NCBI GenBank assembly: GCA_949358305.1
Contig: OX442314.1
Coordinates: forward strand, 38,227,211-38,291,210
Direction of reading: 5' to 3'
Length of the DNA: 64,000 nucleotides
Source: Strigamia acuminata
Taxonomy: Eukaryota; Arthropoda; Chilopoda; Geophilomorpha; Linotaeniidae
A model generated the notes under the pieces. That model saw only the letters and a program-made list of their open reading frames with translations. It was not told the origin of the DNA and did not search any database. Positions 45,209-56,515 of this stretch are shown here, piece by piece (the stretch's first letter is position 1; each line of letters starts with the position of its first letter). Made by a program: the position numbers and the translations under genes.

Positions 45209-46421
45209 GTGGGATCTACAGAGTCTTTAAGAAGGCGGGGCGGCCCCTCATCAACTTCGAGGAGAGGAAACCACTCCCGACCGAGGCGAAGTAATTCACC
45301 TCGGAGGAGAGATAACTCTGCTACCGGATCTCAATCCGACTTATCAGAAGATAGCCTTCGACGAATTATTCAGGGTTTGTCTAATCAATCGAGACAAAAC
45401 TCCACCCCGAAAGCTATTTTCAAAGGAATCGAAATTGAAGGGAAACCAGGAGAAGCTGTACGATTTCTCGAAATCGTTAAGTCTGTCGCACATATTTGTA
45501 AAGAAGCTACCTTTAGACACTATGGCCCGTGAGATCGTACCAGGGTATTTTCTAGGCCATGCCGAAACATGGTACAAACAGCAGCGCTATCGTTTTAACA
45601 ATTGGGAGACTTTTGAGAAATTGTTTCTCATGCGTTTCGACTTAGTTCCTTTAACAAGAGCCATGCGTCTCGATAATGCGAAACAGCGGTCGGACGAAGC
45701 TTTATACGATTTTCTGTTACGTTTCTCACGCGAACAGGGAATTATAGAAGAAGAGAGCAAAGAGGTAACCAGCATTTTGTTCAAAAATGTAACTCCCGAA
45801 AGCTTCACCCTTCTGATGTCCCACGGCTTATTTGGAGACAACACAGTAGATGAGATCGTACAATACGTTGGCCACAATCGTTGCATGTTTGAAAACCAAG
45901 CACAATTATCGGCCAAACTTGTTTACAATAACGAGGATAAATCCACAGCCTCCAAAACTACCAAAGACTTAAAACCTCCTGGCAAATTTCCCCTTAGGAA
46001 ATTACAAATGGAGACTAGCCCGGAACCTGAAAATGAGTCTAATGAATCTTTCGAGGAAGACCAAGACGAACTCATGGTGAGAATGTTTGCCGCCCACTCA
46101 AAGAGGTCGACGGGCAAATGCTTTTACTGCCACGAAACGGGCCACTTTAAGAGGAACTGCCCCAAATGGCTTCGAAAAAACAATGGAAATGATTCTAACA
46201 AACGCCCAAACGCACAGGACACGTCCGCGGACCCCAGTAAAAAACCCCGACCAAACTGGATTACTATAGAATCGCTCGACGCCAAGTTGGAAACTAAGTT
46301 CATAGACTTCCAGTCCAAAATGTCAGGTAGTTTTGAGGAATTGTTAACCAAGTTCACTAAGAATATTAAGAATAAGGATAGTAATACTTCTTCTGAAAAA
46401 ATCGAAGAAGCAAAAAACTAG
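45209..46421 (+). pseudogene. gag: Second Ty3/gypsy element: gag
   Basis: The frame 45209-45532 is Arg/Ser-rich (SRRGNHSRPRRSNSPRRR). The frame 45435-46421 carries the capsid (AREIVPGYFLGHAETWYK, WETFEKLFLMRF, LLRFSREQGI) and a CCHC knuckle CFYCHETGHFKRNC near 46120. The two frames overlap across a frameshift near 45450. It differs from the gag of the 12.3 kb element. Confidence 0.85.
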
Positions 46422-46504
46422 TTCAGGGGGTTGACCCGAATGACCCAACCCCTGAAAATGACTTTTACAGACTCCCTGATTTTCCCGATGAGTTGTTTGC
46501 CAAG

Positions 46505-46558
46505 GGCACTCAGATTAATTTCCCTTATGGTCTCATAAGGGAAATTAATCTGAGTGCC
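46505..46558. repeat. Perfect 25-bp inverted repeat with a 4-nt loop
   Basis: Arms 46505-46529 and 46534-46558 are exact reverse complements around GTCT. It lies inside the gypsy pol N-terminal coding region without breaking the frame. Confidence 0.9.
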
Positions 46559-47498
46559 AGACGGTATATACCCGACAAATTAGATATTGAATACGATTCG
46601 ATACCAACCAAGGAACGAGCCACTAGCTCCTCAGGCGATTTAGACCAGCTAAAGAACCTGACCATTTTTCAAGGAAAATGGAACAGGATACACACTCGCA
46701 AATCCAGAAAAATAAATGAAAAACGACTCCGTAGATTGAGTCCTAACGATATCACCGAGTTTATCAGTAAACTAGGTGGCAATAAAACAGACGACCCCAG
46801 AATGAAGGTCACCATTGGTAATTTGAATTATAATGCCCTGATAGATTCTGGAGCAACCCAATGCTTTATAGGCGAACAATTGTTGGGACACACCAACGCT
46901 GACCCACACTTCATTCAGGATTGCCCAAAAGGAATGCGTGTCGTCCACTATGTCAAATAACACTGTGTTAAGTGGGCCGGACAGAAGCAAGTGACCCCTA
47001 TCAATTTCATCATTCTACAAAAGAATGTCTGCGATTTGATCATTGGTCACAACTTTATGCGTCGGAAATTAGAGAGTTTGTGAGTTTATGATCCCAACTA
47101 TTATCAGACACGTACGAGATGTTATTGAGCAAACCAGTTTACGCCAAAGACATTCCATCTCTTTCACAACAGATTGAGCGTTCGCTCGACTGGAGTGAGA
47201 AGCTGGTTAAACACGCCGATTGTACAGATGATCAAAGATTACTGTTAAAAGCGGTTTTAGAGAGTGTACAGTCAGTGTTTAGCGACACGCCGGGCCGTAC
47301 ACACATAGTAAAGCATTCAATCATGCTGCGTGACAATCCACGAAGATCTCCGTATCGAATGTATAATCCCACCAAGCGTGCCATACTTAAGAAATTGGTA
47401 CAAGAACTTATTGATCTGGACTTAATCGAACCAGCCGGGGTTGGCCCTTATGTGTCGCATCCCTCAATTGTGTCCAAACCCGACGGATCCTACCGCCT

Positions 47499-47574
47499 CT
47501 GCATTGATTACAGATGGATCAACGCGGCTACCGCCACTGCATTGATTACAGATGGATCAACGCGGCTGCCGTAC
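47499..47574. repeat. 38-bp tandem duplication in the RT coding region
   Basis: CTGCATTGATTACAGATGGA starts at 47499 and again at 47537. The period of 38 is not a multiple of three, so the duplicated RT block falls out of frame. Confidence 0.9.
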
Positions 47575-48055
47575 TAGACACGATCGCGATGCCGGATTTA
47601 AATATGATGCTTTTATATCTAGGTGACGCCAAATATTTTACAAGCATGGATCTCGTAAAGGGATATTACCAGGTCGAAATGGACCCTGCTAGTCGGCCAA
47701 TCACAGCCTTTTATACGCCGATGGGGAAATACCAGTTTAAACGCATGCGCCGGCCACTTTTCAAAATTAAATGGAGCAAATATTAGCTCCGGTAGCTGGC
47801 GAATTTTGTTTGGTTTATTTAGATGACATCATTATTTATTCAAAGACGTGGGAGGAGCACTTGAAGCACGTTAAGCAAGTATTACAGCTCTTTCGTAATG
47901 CAGGTTTAACCGTGAGCATAACTAAGTCCCGTTTTGGACAAACAGAAATAAAGTTCTTGGGGTTTATGATTACAAAAGAAGGCTACATTGATTTTGCAGT
48001 CACGCAATTGAAAATTCTAGAAAATCAGGAACTTCATGCACTTCAGGAACCTGAG

Positions 48056-49030
48056 AAGTGAACAATTGCAAAAAATTGAACCCATCAGCGCCGAATAAAC
48101 CGGAATACGACAAACTCTGCGTCAAGTATCCAGATGTTGCAGTGGAACGCCCTTTCAAAACCTACAAGTCAACATTGAGCGCACAACTTAATTGCATTAG
48201 TGGATTTCACTTGTGTCACTATGAAGAGTTATTATTCACGAAGACTCCGAATGTTTGCCAACTGCCGTGATGCAGCACCAAGACTTTTGTTGCAGTCACA
48301 TATGAAAAAAGCTGCATATCTTCAATTAAGTGCAATTAAGATGGTTTCAGAGAACATTTATCTTGTTCCTAGTGAGAATTTCCCAGATAAAATGTATGAG
48401 GTTGATGGAGACCATTCAACCAATCAAGTCAAAAGTTTCTGAATTTAACAACTCAATTGATTTGTTAAACCTAAAAGAAGAAGTTGAAGATGATGCCGAT
48501 CACAACTAAATTTAAATTTAAATGAACCAAAAAGGGAAAAATATGTATGTAAAAATTGTGGCAATAGTTATATTCAGAACTGTTCACTGACAAAACAACT
48601 TAAAAAATTTATTGTAGCACTGAAACAAAATTGCCTAAAAAATTTTATTTTTCCTGGATGTCAGAAAACATTTTATCATGACACAAAATTAATTGTACAT
48701 TTGACACTTGAGCATGAATTGAAAATAAATAACAGTGACCTTGAATTTAACTGCCTGCATGATTTTAAAATTTGGAAGGAAAAGATGGAAACTGACACAA
48801 ATTTTTATTTTAGTCAACATGCTGGCAAACATATTTCAGGGGAAAATGTCTATGTCTATTACATTTGTCAAATTGGTGGTTCTAATAAACCTCACAGAAA
48901 ATCTGGAGAAATGGGAAGTAAGTCTACGAGAACTAGTATTACAGGAAGCATTTAAATTGGAAATAATTATCCAACACGAATTTTGACCACACAAAATAAG
49001 AATTCTGGAAATATATCTTATCAAATTTAT
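48056..49030 (+). pseudogene. DNA-transposon relic with C2H2-type finger
   Basis: 48056-48440 has short ORFs (ERPFKTYKSTLSAQ; ISGFHLCHYEEL), unidentified. 48540-48990 gives YVCKNCGNSY, FPGCQKTFYHDTKLIVHLTLEH (C2H2 spacing) and FKIWKEKMETDTNFYF, then YICQIGGSNKPHRKSGE. This block resembles the N-terminal part of SWIM/MULE-like transposon proteins (from memory, tentative). Stops interrupt it. Confidence 0.4.
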
Positions 49031-49339
49031 TTCATCGCATAATCATCGTTTAACCTTTGAATTAACAAAGCATCAACCACTCCATTCCAGCACTTTAAAT
49101 TTCATAAAAGAACAGTTGTCATTATTTTTATTTCTTTAATTTAACCATTTATATTGGTATTTATATTATAAATGTATAATTGGATTCGTGGCTTGCAAAA
49201 AAAACAAACAAAATGAATCTTGGAGGCCAAGGTTTCAATGAAATAATTATGAAATGTCAAGAATTTCTGATTGTTTTGACCAGCTGAAACTCTGTAAACA
49301 ACAAGGCTGAAAAACAATTTCTGAAACAATTAATGATCG
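49031..49339. other. No gene seen
   Basis: A/T-rich with short minus-strand ORFs. Confidence 0.3.
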
Positions 49340-50170
49340 CATTGACATCTGCACGATTTTGGCAATGAGTCGAAGGAATTATAAAGTGGAAAAAAGTGAT
49401 TGGTCAGTATATATGAGTTTATGGAATCTGAAAAACCCTTAATGACAGTAAAGTAAAGTTTATATGCACGACTGCAGATCTGTGGACTGCTAACACCAAG
49501 AGTTATTTGGGAATCACAGCTCATTGGCTGACCCATGATTCGTTCGAACGGAAATTGTCAGAATCGTGTGCACGAGAATGATCGGCTCCCATACGTTTAA
49601 CGCAATTGCAGAAAAGCTTGTGGAGTTTTTTGAAAAATTTGCCATTTTAAACAAAATTACTCATACCAGTCCATTACGGATAAAATTTGTAATAGGAAAG
49701 CTGCAGTTACTGAAAACTTTTTACTGAGTTTGTACAACCCCTCAAATTTAAAAAATGTAACATCTATCCAACATGGTTCAAAAAATGAAAAAGTGGCAAA
49801 ACAAAGTTTTTATGGGATAATACTAATGTACATTTGCATTAAGTTGGTTTAGTTATTAACCCAAAGTATCCATTCCTTGCTGCTAGTCCTGATGGAACTT
49901 TATGTAATAATAATGATACCGAATTAATAGAGGTAAAATGCACGTATAAATATAAAGATAAAAAGTATTTGATATAACTGACAACAAATTTTGTTTAAAA
50001 AAAAATGCTGAAAACTTTATCTTAGATTCTACACACGAATATTATTTTCAAGTGCAAGGTCAAATGTTAATTACTGGTATTCATAAGTGTAAGCTATTAA
50101 TGTTTTATTTCACTACTGGAAAATATTGCATTTGCGATCAAAAAAAGACTTTTTTGACAAACAACTGGAC
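49340..50170 (+). pseudogene. hAT-YqaJ chimeric block, copy 2
   Basis: 49450-49680 matches hAT transposase (CTTADLWTANTKSYLGITAH, WLTHDSFERKL, NAIAEKLVEFFEKFAI). From about 49685 it continues as the same YqaJ-like sequence as at 44290, but longer: GLVINPKYPFLAASPDGTLC, ELIEVKCTYKYKDKK and FQVQGQMLITGIHKCKLLMF, the PD-(D/E)xK-type core of YqaJ nucleases (D in SPDGT, ExK in EVK). Frameshifts and stops make it non-functional. Confidence 0.68.
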
Positions 50171-50310
50171 CTGAACAATCGAACCATTTTCGAGGACGAA
50201 CTAGGAACTTGCTGTTTGTTTGTGGGAACTTTCACATGGTGCCGGAACCCGGGACTCTACTGAACCAGCTTGAAAAACTGAAAAAACTGAGTTAAGAATT
50301 TCGTATAAAA

Positions 50311-51392
50311 ATGGCCGAAATCGACAAAATAAAGCGTCAGCACACGACAGCACAAAACGCTTGCACCCAGCTAACTAACGTGACGGGCGGACTGCTCGAC
50401 AAAGTGCCGATTGATTTGAAGAAGTTGAACCGCCATAAGGCCCAACTTTTGGCAAAAAAAGACATTTTAATAAATTCGGAAGAGAAAATATGCAATCTCA
50501 TCGATGACGACGCTGAGCCCACTGCAGACCAAGAGCAAGCTGACATTTATCAGGAGAAAATCATCGACCAAGTAGAAGATTTAACCCAACGTGTTGAAGA
50601 GCGGCGAATGGAGATAGGCCAAGTGAACGAAGCGACGGCGGCTGCCAATAAGCCATCGCTGCCCAAATGCTGATTAACCAGCAAGCCATCACCGCTCAAA
50701 TTGCCGTACAGGTGCAGGTGCACCTACTGCCAGCGCCGGTGATGCCAGCCTTGGCCAATGAGGAGCAAGATGGAGGAAACGTCAAACTCCCGATAATTGA
50801 AATGGAAAAGTACAACAGTAACCAGACTCGCTGGTACGACTTCTGGTCGAATTTCGTAATAGGAATTGACAGAAATAAACGACTCACCGCAAAAGCTAAG
50901 TTAGTCTATTTAAAAACATTTATGAATTTGTGTGAATTTTTTAAGAGGTTTTATGACTTTTTAATTTATTTTTAATTTTTATTAATTATTCATCTATTGC
51001 TTACATCAACTTGATTAAATTTGTTAAATTTAATAAATTTTAATGAAATTTAATAAAATTTAATAAAATTTGATAAAAATTAATAAAAATTTGATGAAAT
51101 TTGATAAAATTCGATGAAAGTAAAGGGTTTGACCGCATTGCGAAAATTGTATGACGACTGCGAGCTAAACGTAAGAAGTTTGGAAAACTTAGAAATTTAC
51201 GTGGCAACATTTGGAGCGTTATTGTGGCCCAAATTAATGGCCGCCGTCCCTGATTTTATTTCAAATGGATTCGCTCAAGCCGAAATGGACGATGAAACCG
51301 ACATTAAAGCCTTTTTAAAATATTTGAATAAACTAATCGGACTACGAGAAAGAACGGCAGACGCAAATAACTACGGCATAATGGAAATTTAA
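50311..51392 (+). pseudogene. gag: BEL/Pao gag, interrupted
   Basis: The frame from 50311 encodes a helical N-terminus (LKKLNRHKAQLLAKKDILIN). From 50667 in another frame comes LPIIEMEKYNSNQTRWYDFW and FVIGIDRNKRLTAKAKLVYL, the conserved core of BEL/Pao gags. A low-complexity A/T stretch (about 50930-51112) breaks it, then 51114-51392 resumes with LRKLYDDCELNVRSLENLEI and DIKAFLKYLNKLIGLRERTA. A related start occurs at 33355 and downstream domains of the same superfamily at 40593. Confidence 0.8.
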
Positions 51393-51419
51393 CACAGTAC
51401 AGTATAGGAATGGTGTGAA

Positions 51420-52115
51420 AATGTGAAACCGGAACCCCTGGTGAAGGTGGTTATGTCATCTGGTTAAAGACAGACTGGACTGACGATTAAAGAAAGCAGA
51501 ATTGCACAATGAGCTAGTGACGAGGAAACTAATTCACAAGTTGATAACCAATGACTTCCACCAAAAGTTCTTCTAAGAATGTGCCAGCACAGTATTTTAA
51601 AGACCAAACTAAATAGCAAACCAAAATATAAATGTGAGTCTTACAATACAAATTCATGTAAATGCCACCTTCATGTGGGGAATGCAGGCTTACAATACAA
51701 ATTCATGTAAATGCCACATTGAGGTGGGGAATGCAGGCTTACAATACAAATTCATGTAAATGCCACATTGAGGTGGGGAATGCAGGCTTACAATACAAAT
51801 TCATGTAAATGCCACATTGGGGTGGGGAATGCAGGCTTACAATACAAATTCATGTAAATGCCACATTGAGGTGGGGAATGCAGGCTTACAATACAAATTC
51901 ATGTAAATGCCACATTGGGGTAGGGAATGCAGGCTTACAATACAAATTCATGTAAATGCCACATTGGGGTGGGGAAATTCGGTTTGCTGATGTGATATAA
52001 ATTTTCAGACGACCAGAGCTCTCTTCTGGTTCCACCGAGACACGTTGTGTGTGCTCAGTTTATCCAGGGGTGACCACGTGGAGGTAGAGAGTTGGATTTT
52101 ACACCCCCTAATTTT
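51420..52115. repeat. Dispersed repeat family A, copy 3, with internal expansion
   Basis: Matches the right two thirds of the copies at 21860 and 24443. Where those have two units, this copy has about seven 48-bp units (51640-51975, TTACAATACAAATTCATGTA...). It ends TTGGATTTTACACCCCCTAA and runs into the ADAM10 5' flank. Confidence 0.85.
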
Positions 52116-53373
52116 GCAATCTTTTCAACAGTACGAAAAATATTCTATTGGTAGAAACGGTCTATTTCAATATAAAAATATTATGGAAAATATATTTACT
52201 TGTAAATAAAAATATCCTTTTCATAATTAAAGTTAAAACTCGAAAACAGGCGCCGTTTTGATACTTTGTGTTATAGCTTCAGTCAAATGGTTCCTTTGTT
52301 GTGGAGTTTTAAGCAAATTTCGATCAGTTATATAGGCCTATACTTTACCCATCGCACAACTCGATTACTACATCTTAAGACGACTCTTGGAAATCCGGTG
52401 AAAGCGGGAAATGAAAGCACAAAATTAAACGTAGCAACTGGTTACAGAGGAAATAAATAATTTTTCAAAGTTAAATTCGTTACCATCACGGACGATCCTT
52501 CACTTGAACCTCCAACGTCAGGTATCAGCGTGGTTATGGTACGGGGTTCACACACGGAAAACTAGAAAATAACAGGTGAAGGAAGAACAAATCTTGCATC
52601 TAACCTAGGCCTATACTTTACATATCACACAACTCGATTACTACATCTTAAGACGACCCTTGGAAATCCGGTGAAAGCAGGAAATGAAAGAACAAAATGT
52701 AGGAACAGGTTACAGAGGAAATAAATAATTTTTCAAAGGAAAATTCGTTACCATCATGGACAATCCTTCACTCGAACCTCCATCGTCAAGATCAGCGTGG
52801 TGCAGCGTGGTTATGGTACGGGGTTCACAAACGGAAAACTAGAAAATAACAGGTGAAGGAAGAACAAATCTTGCACCTTATGATACGGGGTTCACAAACG
52901 GGTGAAGGAAGAACAAATCTTGCACCTCACCTATGATGTACGGAAGCTGCGAACGACTAGAATCCACTTACGAATGGTGTCATCGCTCACAATCAATTTC
53001 GATTCAAATTTCAAACCATACTTGGCAGATGGAACCTGCGTAATAAATTAATTTTGATTACCAATTTTAATTATCCCGTAATTTCTATTGAATATTTATT
53101 TTTCCAAGATTTTTTTCACCCCACAAAAATAAATATTCACGAAATTTTAAATAAACTCAAGTGTCAAATATCAAATGAAAAACATACTACCCGAACCCAC
53201 TGCTCAATCCACACTTAAAACTCTACTTGTATTATATTTTAATCCATTCTGAACCGAGCTTCCCTGCAACGCCACATCGACTGAAATAATCATCCGCTCA
53301 CAAGTCACAACAATTTCGCGCAACACCCACGTGTTACATCAATCTTAACCCTACAACTTACATTTCCAACACA
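52116..53373 (+). promoter_or_regulatory. 5' flank of ADAM10, with internal block repeats
   Basis: No ORF of note. Blocks containing GGTGAAGGAAGAACAAATCT and TACCATCACGGAC are repeated two or three times between 52440 and 52940, while the duplicate at 25.2-25.9 kb has one. It should contain the ADAM10 promoter; no core element could be identified. Confidence 0.4.
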
Positions 53374-56281
53374 ATGCGGTGTAAGATAACATATTTAATC
53401 ACCCTAATACTCTTCCACGTCCTCCTAACCTCATCAAACAACCCTCTATCCAACTACGTGAAACACTACGAACCAACCAACCAAATCACATCCGCCTCAA
53501 AAACGCACAAATCCGTCTCCTTCCGCGCCTTCAATCGCCACTTCTACCTGACCCTCCACCCGCAATCCACCTTCCTAGACAACCCCATCCCCATCAAAAT
53601 GATCGACGTCGGGCACTCAGTCAGCTTCCTCTCCCAAGACATCCGCAAAAACTTCCTAATCGGCCACGTCCGCAACAACACAAACTCAACCGCCGTCGGA
53701 ATCTGCGTCGACTCGGCTTTCCAGGGCACAATCCGGCTCCGCGACGACATCTACCACATCGAGGCTGCCGATCGCTACTTCCCGCGCCCCGTCCCCTTCC
53801 AATCTATCGTATTCAAGCAGTCGGACATCTTCCCACGGCGCCCGGGAACGAAAACCGCGTGCAACCAAACCGCGGAGGAACACTTCACGCTCGGCGCGCT
53901 GCGGGAAAGCCGAACCAAACCACTCGACTTGCGCCGAAACACCGTTTGCACGCTCAAACTGTTCGCCGACCACACGTTTTTCACGCACCAGACCGAGCAC
54001 GAGGTAATCCGGGTGGTTTTCGAGATGATATTCCTGCTGCAGCAGGCGCGGAACATCTTCGGGGCGACGGATTTCGACGGCGACGGAACGGCCGAGGAGA
54101 TCGGCTTCCAGATCAAGGCGATCCAGCTCGTGTTGAGTGCGCATGCGCCCAACTACAGGCTGTTCGAGGAGAGTCTGGGCATCGAGGAGTATTTGGATTT
54201 GTTTGCGGATTACGACTTCGACAAGTTTTGTCTCGGGTTGGCGGTCACGCGGCGGAGGTTCGACAGCGGCGCGCTGGGGATCACGTACACGGCGAGTCCG
54301 AGCGCGAGGACGGCGGGCGGGATTTGCCAGAAGCGGCGGCGGGCGAAAGGGCAGGTTGCGCCGAAGAATTACAACACGGTCGTGGTGACGGTTGTGGGGC
54401 AGGACGGGCGGTTGATGCCGCGGTTTTTGAGCGGGTTGACGTTGGCGCACGAGTTGGGGCACGCGTTTGGAAGCGATCATGATTCGTTGGATGATGAGGA
54501 GTGTTCGCCGAAGGTGGGGGATTATTTGATGAGTCCGTATACGCTGCTTGGACGTGAGGTTAATAATTATCGGTTTTCGCCGTGTAGTCGCAGGCAGATT
54601 GCTGAGGTGTTGAGGGAGAAGGGGGTTTGTTTTGTGCAAAGGAAGCCGATGTGTGGCAATGGTAAGTTTAGTTGGTTGTGGTTGGTGTGAGGTGACGAAA
54701 AGTGAAGGATCACTGTACCGGTGTCGTTGCGTGTAAATTTATAATTTTGATTGTAAATTTAAAATTTTGCATGTAAATTTTAAATTTTGCGTGTAAATTT
54801 AAAATTTTGCATGTAAATTTTAAATTTTGCACGTAAATTGTAAATTTTGCACGTAAATTGTAAATTTTGCACGTAAATTGTAAATTTTGCACGTAAATTG
54901 TAAATTTTGCACGTAAATTGTAAATTTTGCACGTAAATTGTAAATTTTGCACGTAAATTGTAAATTTTGCACGTAAATTGTAAATTTTGCACGTAAATTG
55001 TAAATTTTGCACGTAAATTGTAAATTTTGCACGTAAATTGTAAATTTTGCACGTAAATTGTAAATTTTGCACGTAAATTGTAAATTTTGCACGTAAATTG
55101 TAAATTTTGCACGTAAATTGTAAATTTTGCACGTAAATTGTAAATTTTGCACGTAAATTGTAAATTTTGCGTGTAAATTTCAATATTTCCGTGTAAATTT
55201 CAATATTTACTTGTAAATTTCAATATTTGCGCGTAAATTGCAATATTTACTTGTAAATTTCAAAATTTGCGTGTAAATTGCAATATTTACATGTAAATTG
55301 CAATTTTTGCATGTAAATTTCAATTTTTGTATGCTAATGGTCAATCTTTACACTAAAATGTTAAATTTTTGCAAAATTTTGTATAGCAATACAAGTCTGC
55401 ATCCACAAAAACCACACTTATAGACTAAATTAATCCCTTTTCCAACTTCCCTCCTAGCCATAGTGGAAAGCGGCGAAGAGTGCGACTGTGGCACCCCCGA
55501 TCAATGTGCAACAGTGGATCCTTGCTGCACACCGAAAGGCGGCCCCGGCCCAGACGACGAGTGCACAGTGCGAGCATCCCAAGGTTTCACCTGCAGCTCC
55601 GTCGGAAAACCGTGTTGTTCTTCCCGGTGCCAATTCGTCCAATCCCACGAAACCAAAGTACCAAAAACAAACCAAAAACAAACCAAACGATCACTAAAAC
55701 AGTCTTGTTTCTTTTTGCAGGACTGCACTGGTGGGAACGATTGCTTTTTACCGTCGACTTGCACCGGCTTCTCCGCAGACTGTCCTCCGCTCACGCCGAA
55801 ATTGAACGGCGCAAAATGTCGACACGGTCTGGGAAGATGTTTCGAAACGGTGTGCGAAGACGTGATTTGTTCGCAGATGGGTCTGCTGGAGTGCGTTTGC
55901 GAGGACTTGCGATTGCAGTGTCAATTGTGCTGCAAGTACAAGAACGGTTTGTGCAAACCTGCGTCCGTGTTTGGGATTTGGCGGGCGGAGAACAGGCCGT
56001 ACCGGAGGCCGTCCGGCGAGGATTGTGACGACGGGCGCAGTTTTTGTAACTCGGACGGGCAGTGCACGGCGGTGGTCGATCGAAAACGGTTTGTGACGCG
56101 ACCCGAGGATGAGATGTTGGACGGTGACGACGAGATTTTAAAAAGCGGCGAGAGTGGTCACAATGTGGTCGCGGTGTTGGTCATAAGTGTTTTGGGCGTG
56201 TCGATCGTGTCGTTTGTGATTGCGGTGGTTTGTGCGCTGGTTCCGGTCCGTCGGATCGTCCGTGGTTGGCTACCAAAATAA
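53374..56281 (+). CDS. ADAM10/Kuzbanian-type membrane metalloprotease
   Basis: Exons 53374-54661, 55458-55657 and 55721-56281; phases match and give 682 residues. Family role: ectodomain shedding, e.g. of Notch. Signal peptide 1-22. Prodomain with the NPL..YV.HYE opening and a cysteine near 163 (TKTACNQ) in cysteine-switch position. Catalytic domain from about 193, with the zinc motif HELGHAFGSDHD at 359-370 and a Met-turn (YLMSPYT). The disintegrin-like region starts at about 428 (ESGEECDCG), followed by a Cys-rich region, a transmembrane helix at about 643-668 and a tail of about a dozen residues (human ADAM10 has over 50). No clear RxxR furin site precedes the catalytic domain; DLRR is the nearest. 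Intron 1 holds a minisatellite; intron 2 is only 63 bp, in frame and without stops. A broken partial copy lies at 25991. Confidence 0.93.
54735..55330. repeat. 20-bp minisatellite in ADAM10 intron 1
   Basis: About 16 near-perfect tandem copies of TAAATTTTGCACGTAAATTG between 54840 and 55165, flanked by variants (GCATGTAAATTT, CAATATTT). Long minus-strand ORFs across it are repeat artefacts. Confidence 0.97.
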
Positions 56282-56515
56282 TATTTAACTAGAAAAAACT
56301 TATTTATTTTTAGATTAGTGCTAATTTTATTTATTGTCGACATGTTTGATAAAACTCTTGTACAATTTCTTATCAATATATTACAAATTTTCAAATTCTG
56401 TCGTTTGGTGAACCGTTCATAGATGGCGTCACGTGCATTTTTCCCTCACATTTCTGAACAATTCTAAAAACGCCATGGTAACAACCACTTAACACTGACA
56501 AAAAAACATTTCAAC
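56282..56515. other. Spacer between ADAM10 and the receptor gene
   Basis: Only 234 bp separate the ADAM10 stop from the next ATG, so the ADAM10 3' UTR and the receptor promoter must share it. No AATAAA was confirmed by eye. Confidence 0.5.

Larger units (their letters stand above)
46422..48055 (+). pseudogene. pol: Second Ty3/gypsy element: protease and reverse transcriptase, broken
   Basis: Protease ALIDSGATQCFIGEQLL near 46835. RT blocks from 47119: HSIMLRDNPRRSPYRMYNPT, PSIVSKPDGSYRLCIDYRWI, YFTSMDLVKGYYQVEMDPAS, then in a new frame EFCLVYLDDIIIYSKTWEEH (47805) and IKFLGFMITKEGYID. A 38-bp tandem duplication at 47499-47574 shifts the frame, and sequence is missing near 47760. RNase H and integrase are absent; the element is cut off at about 48055. 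Confidence 0.88.

Noticed and set aside
53686-54639. 317-codon minus-strand ORF opposite ADAM10
   Set aside because: It is the antisense shadow of GC-rich coding sequence; the plus strand has the HExxHxxGxxHD motif and fitting introns.
54710-55183. 157-codon minus-strand ORF in ADAM10 intron 1
   Set aside because: All three frames stay open because a 20-bp unit lacks stops in those frames; it is a repeat artefact.
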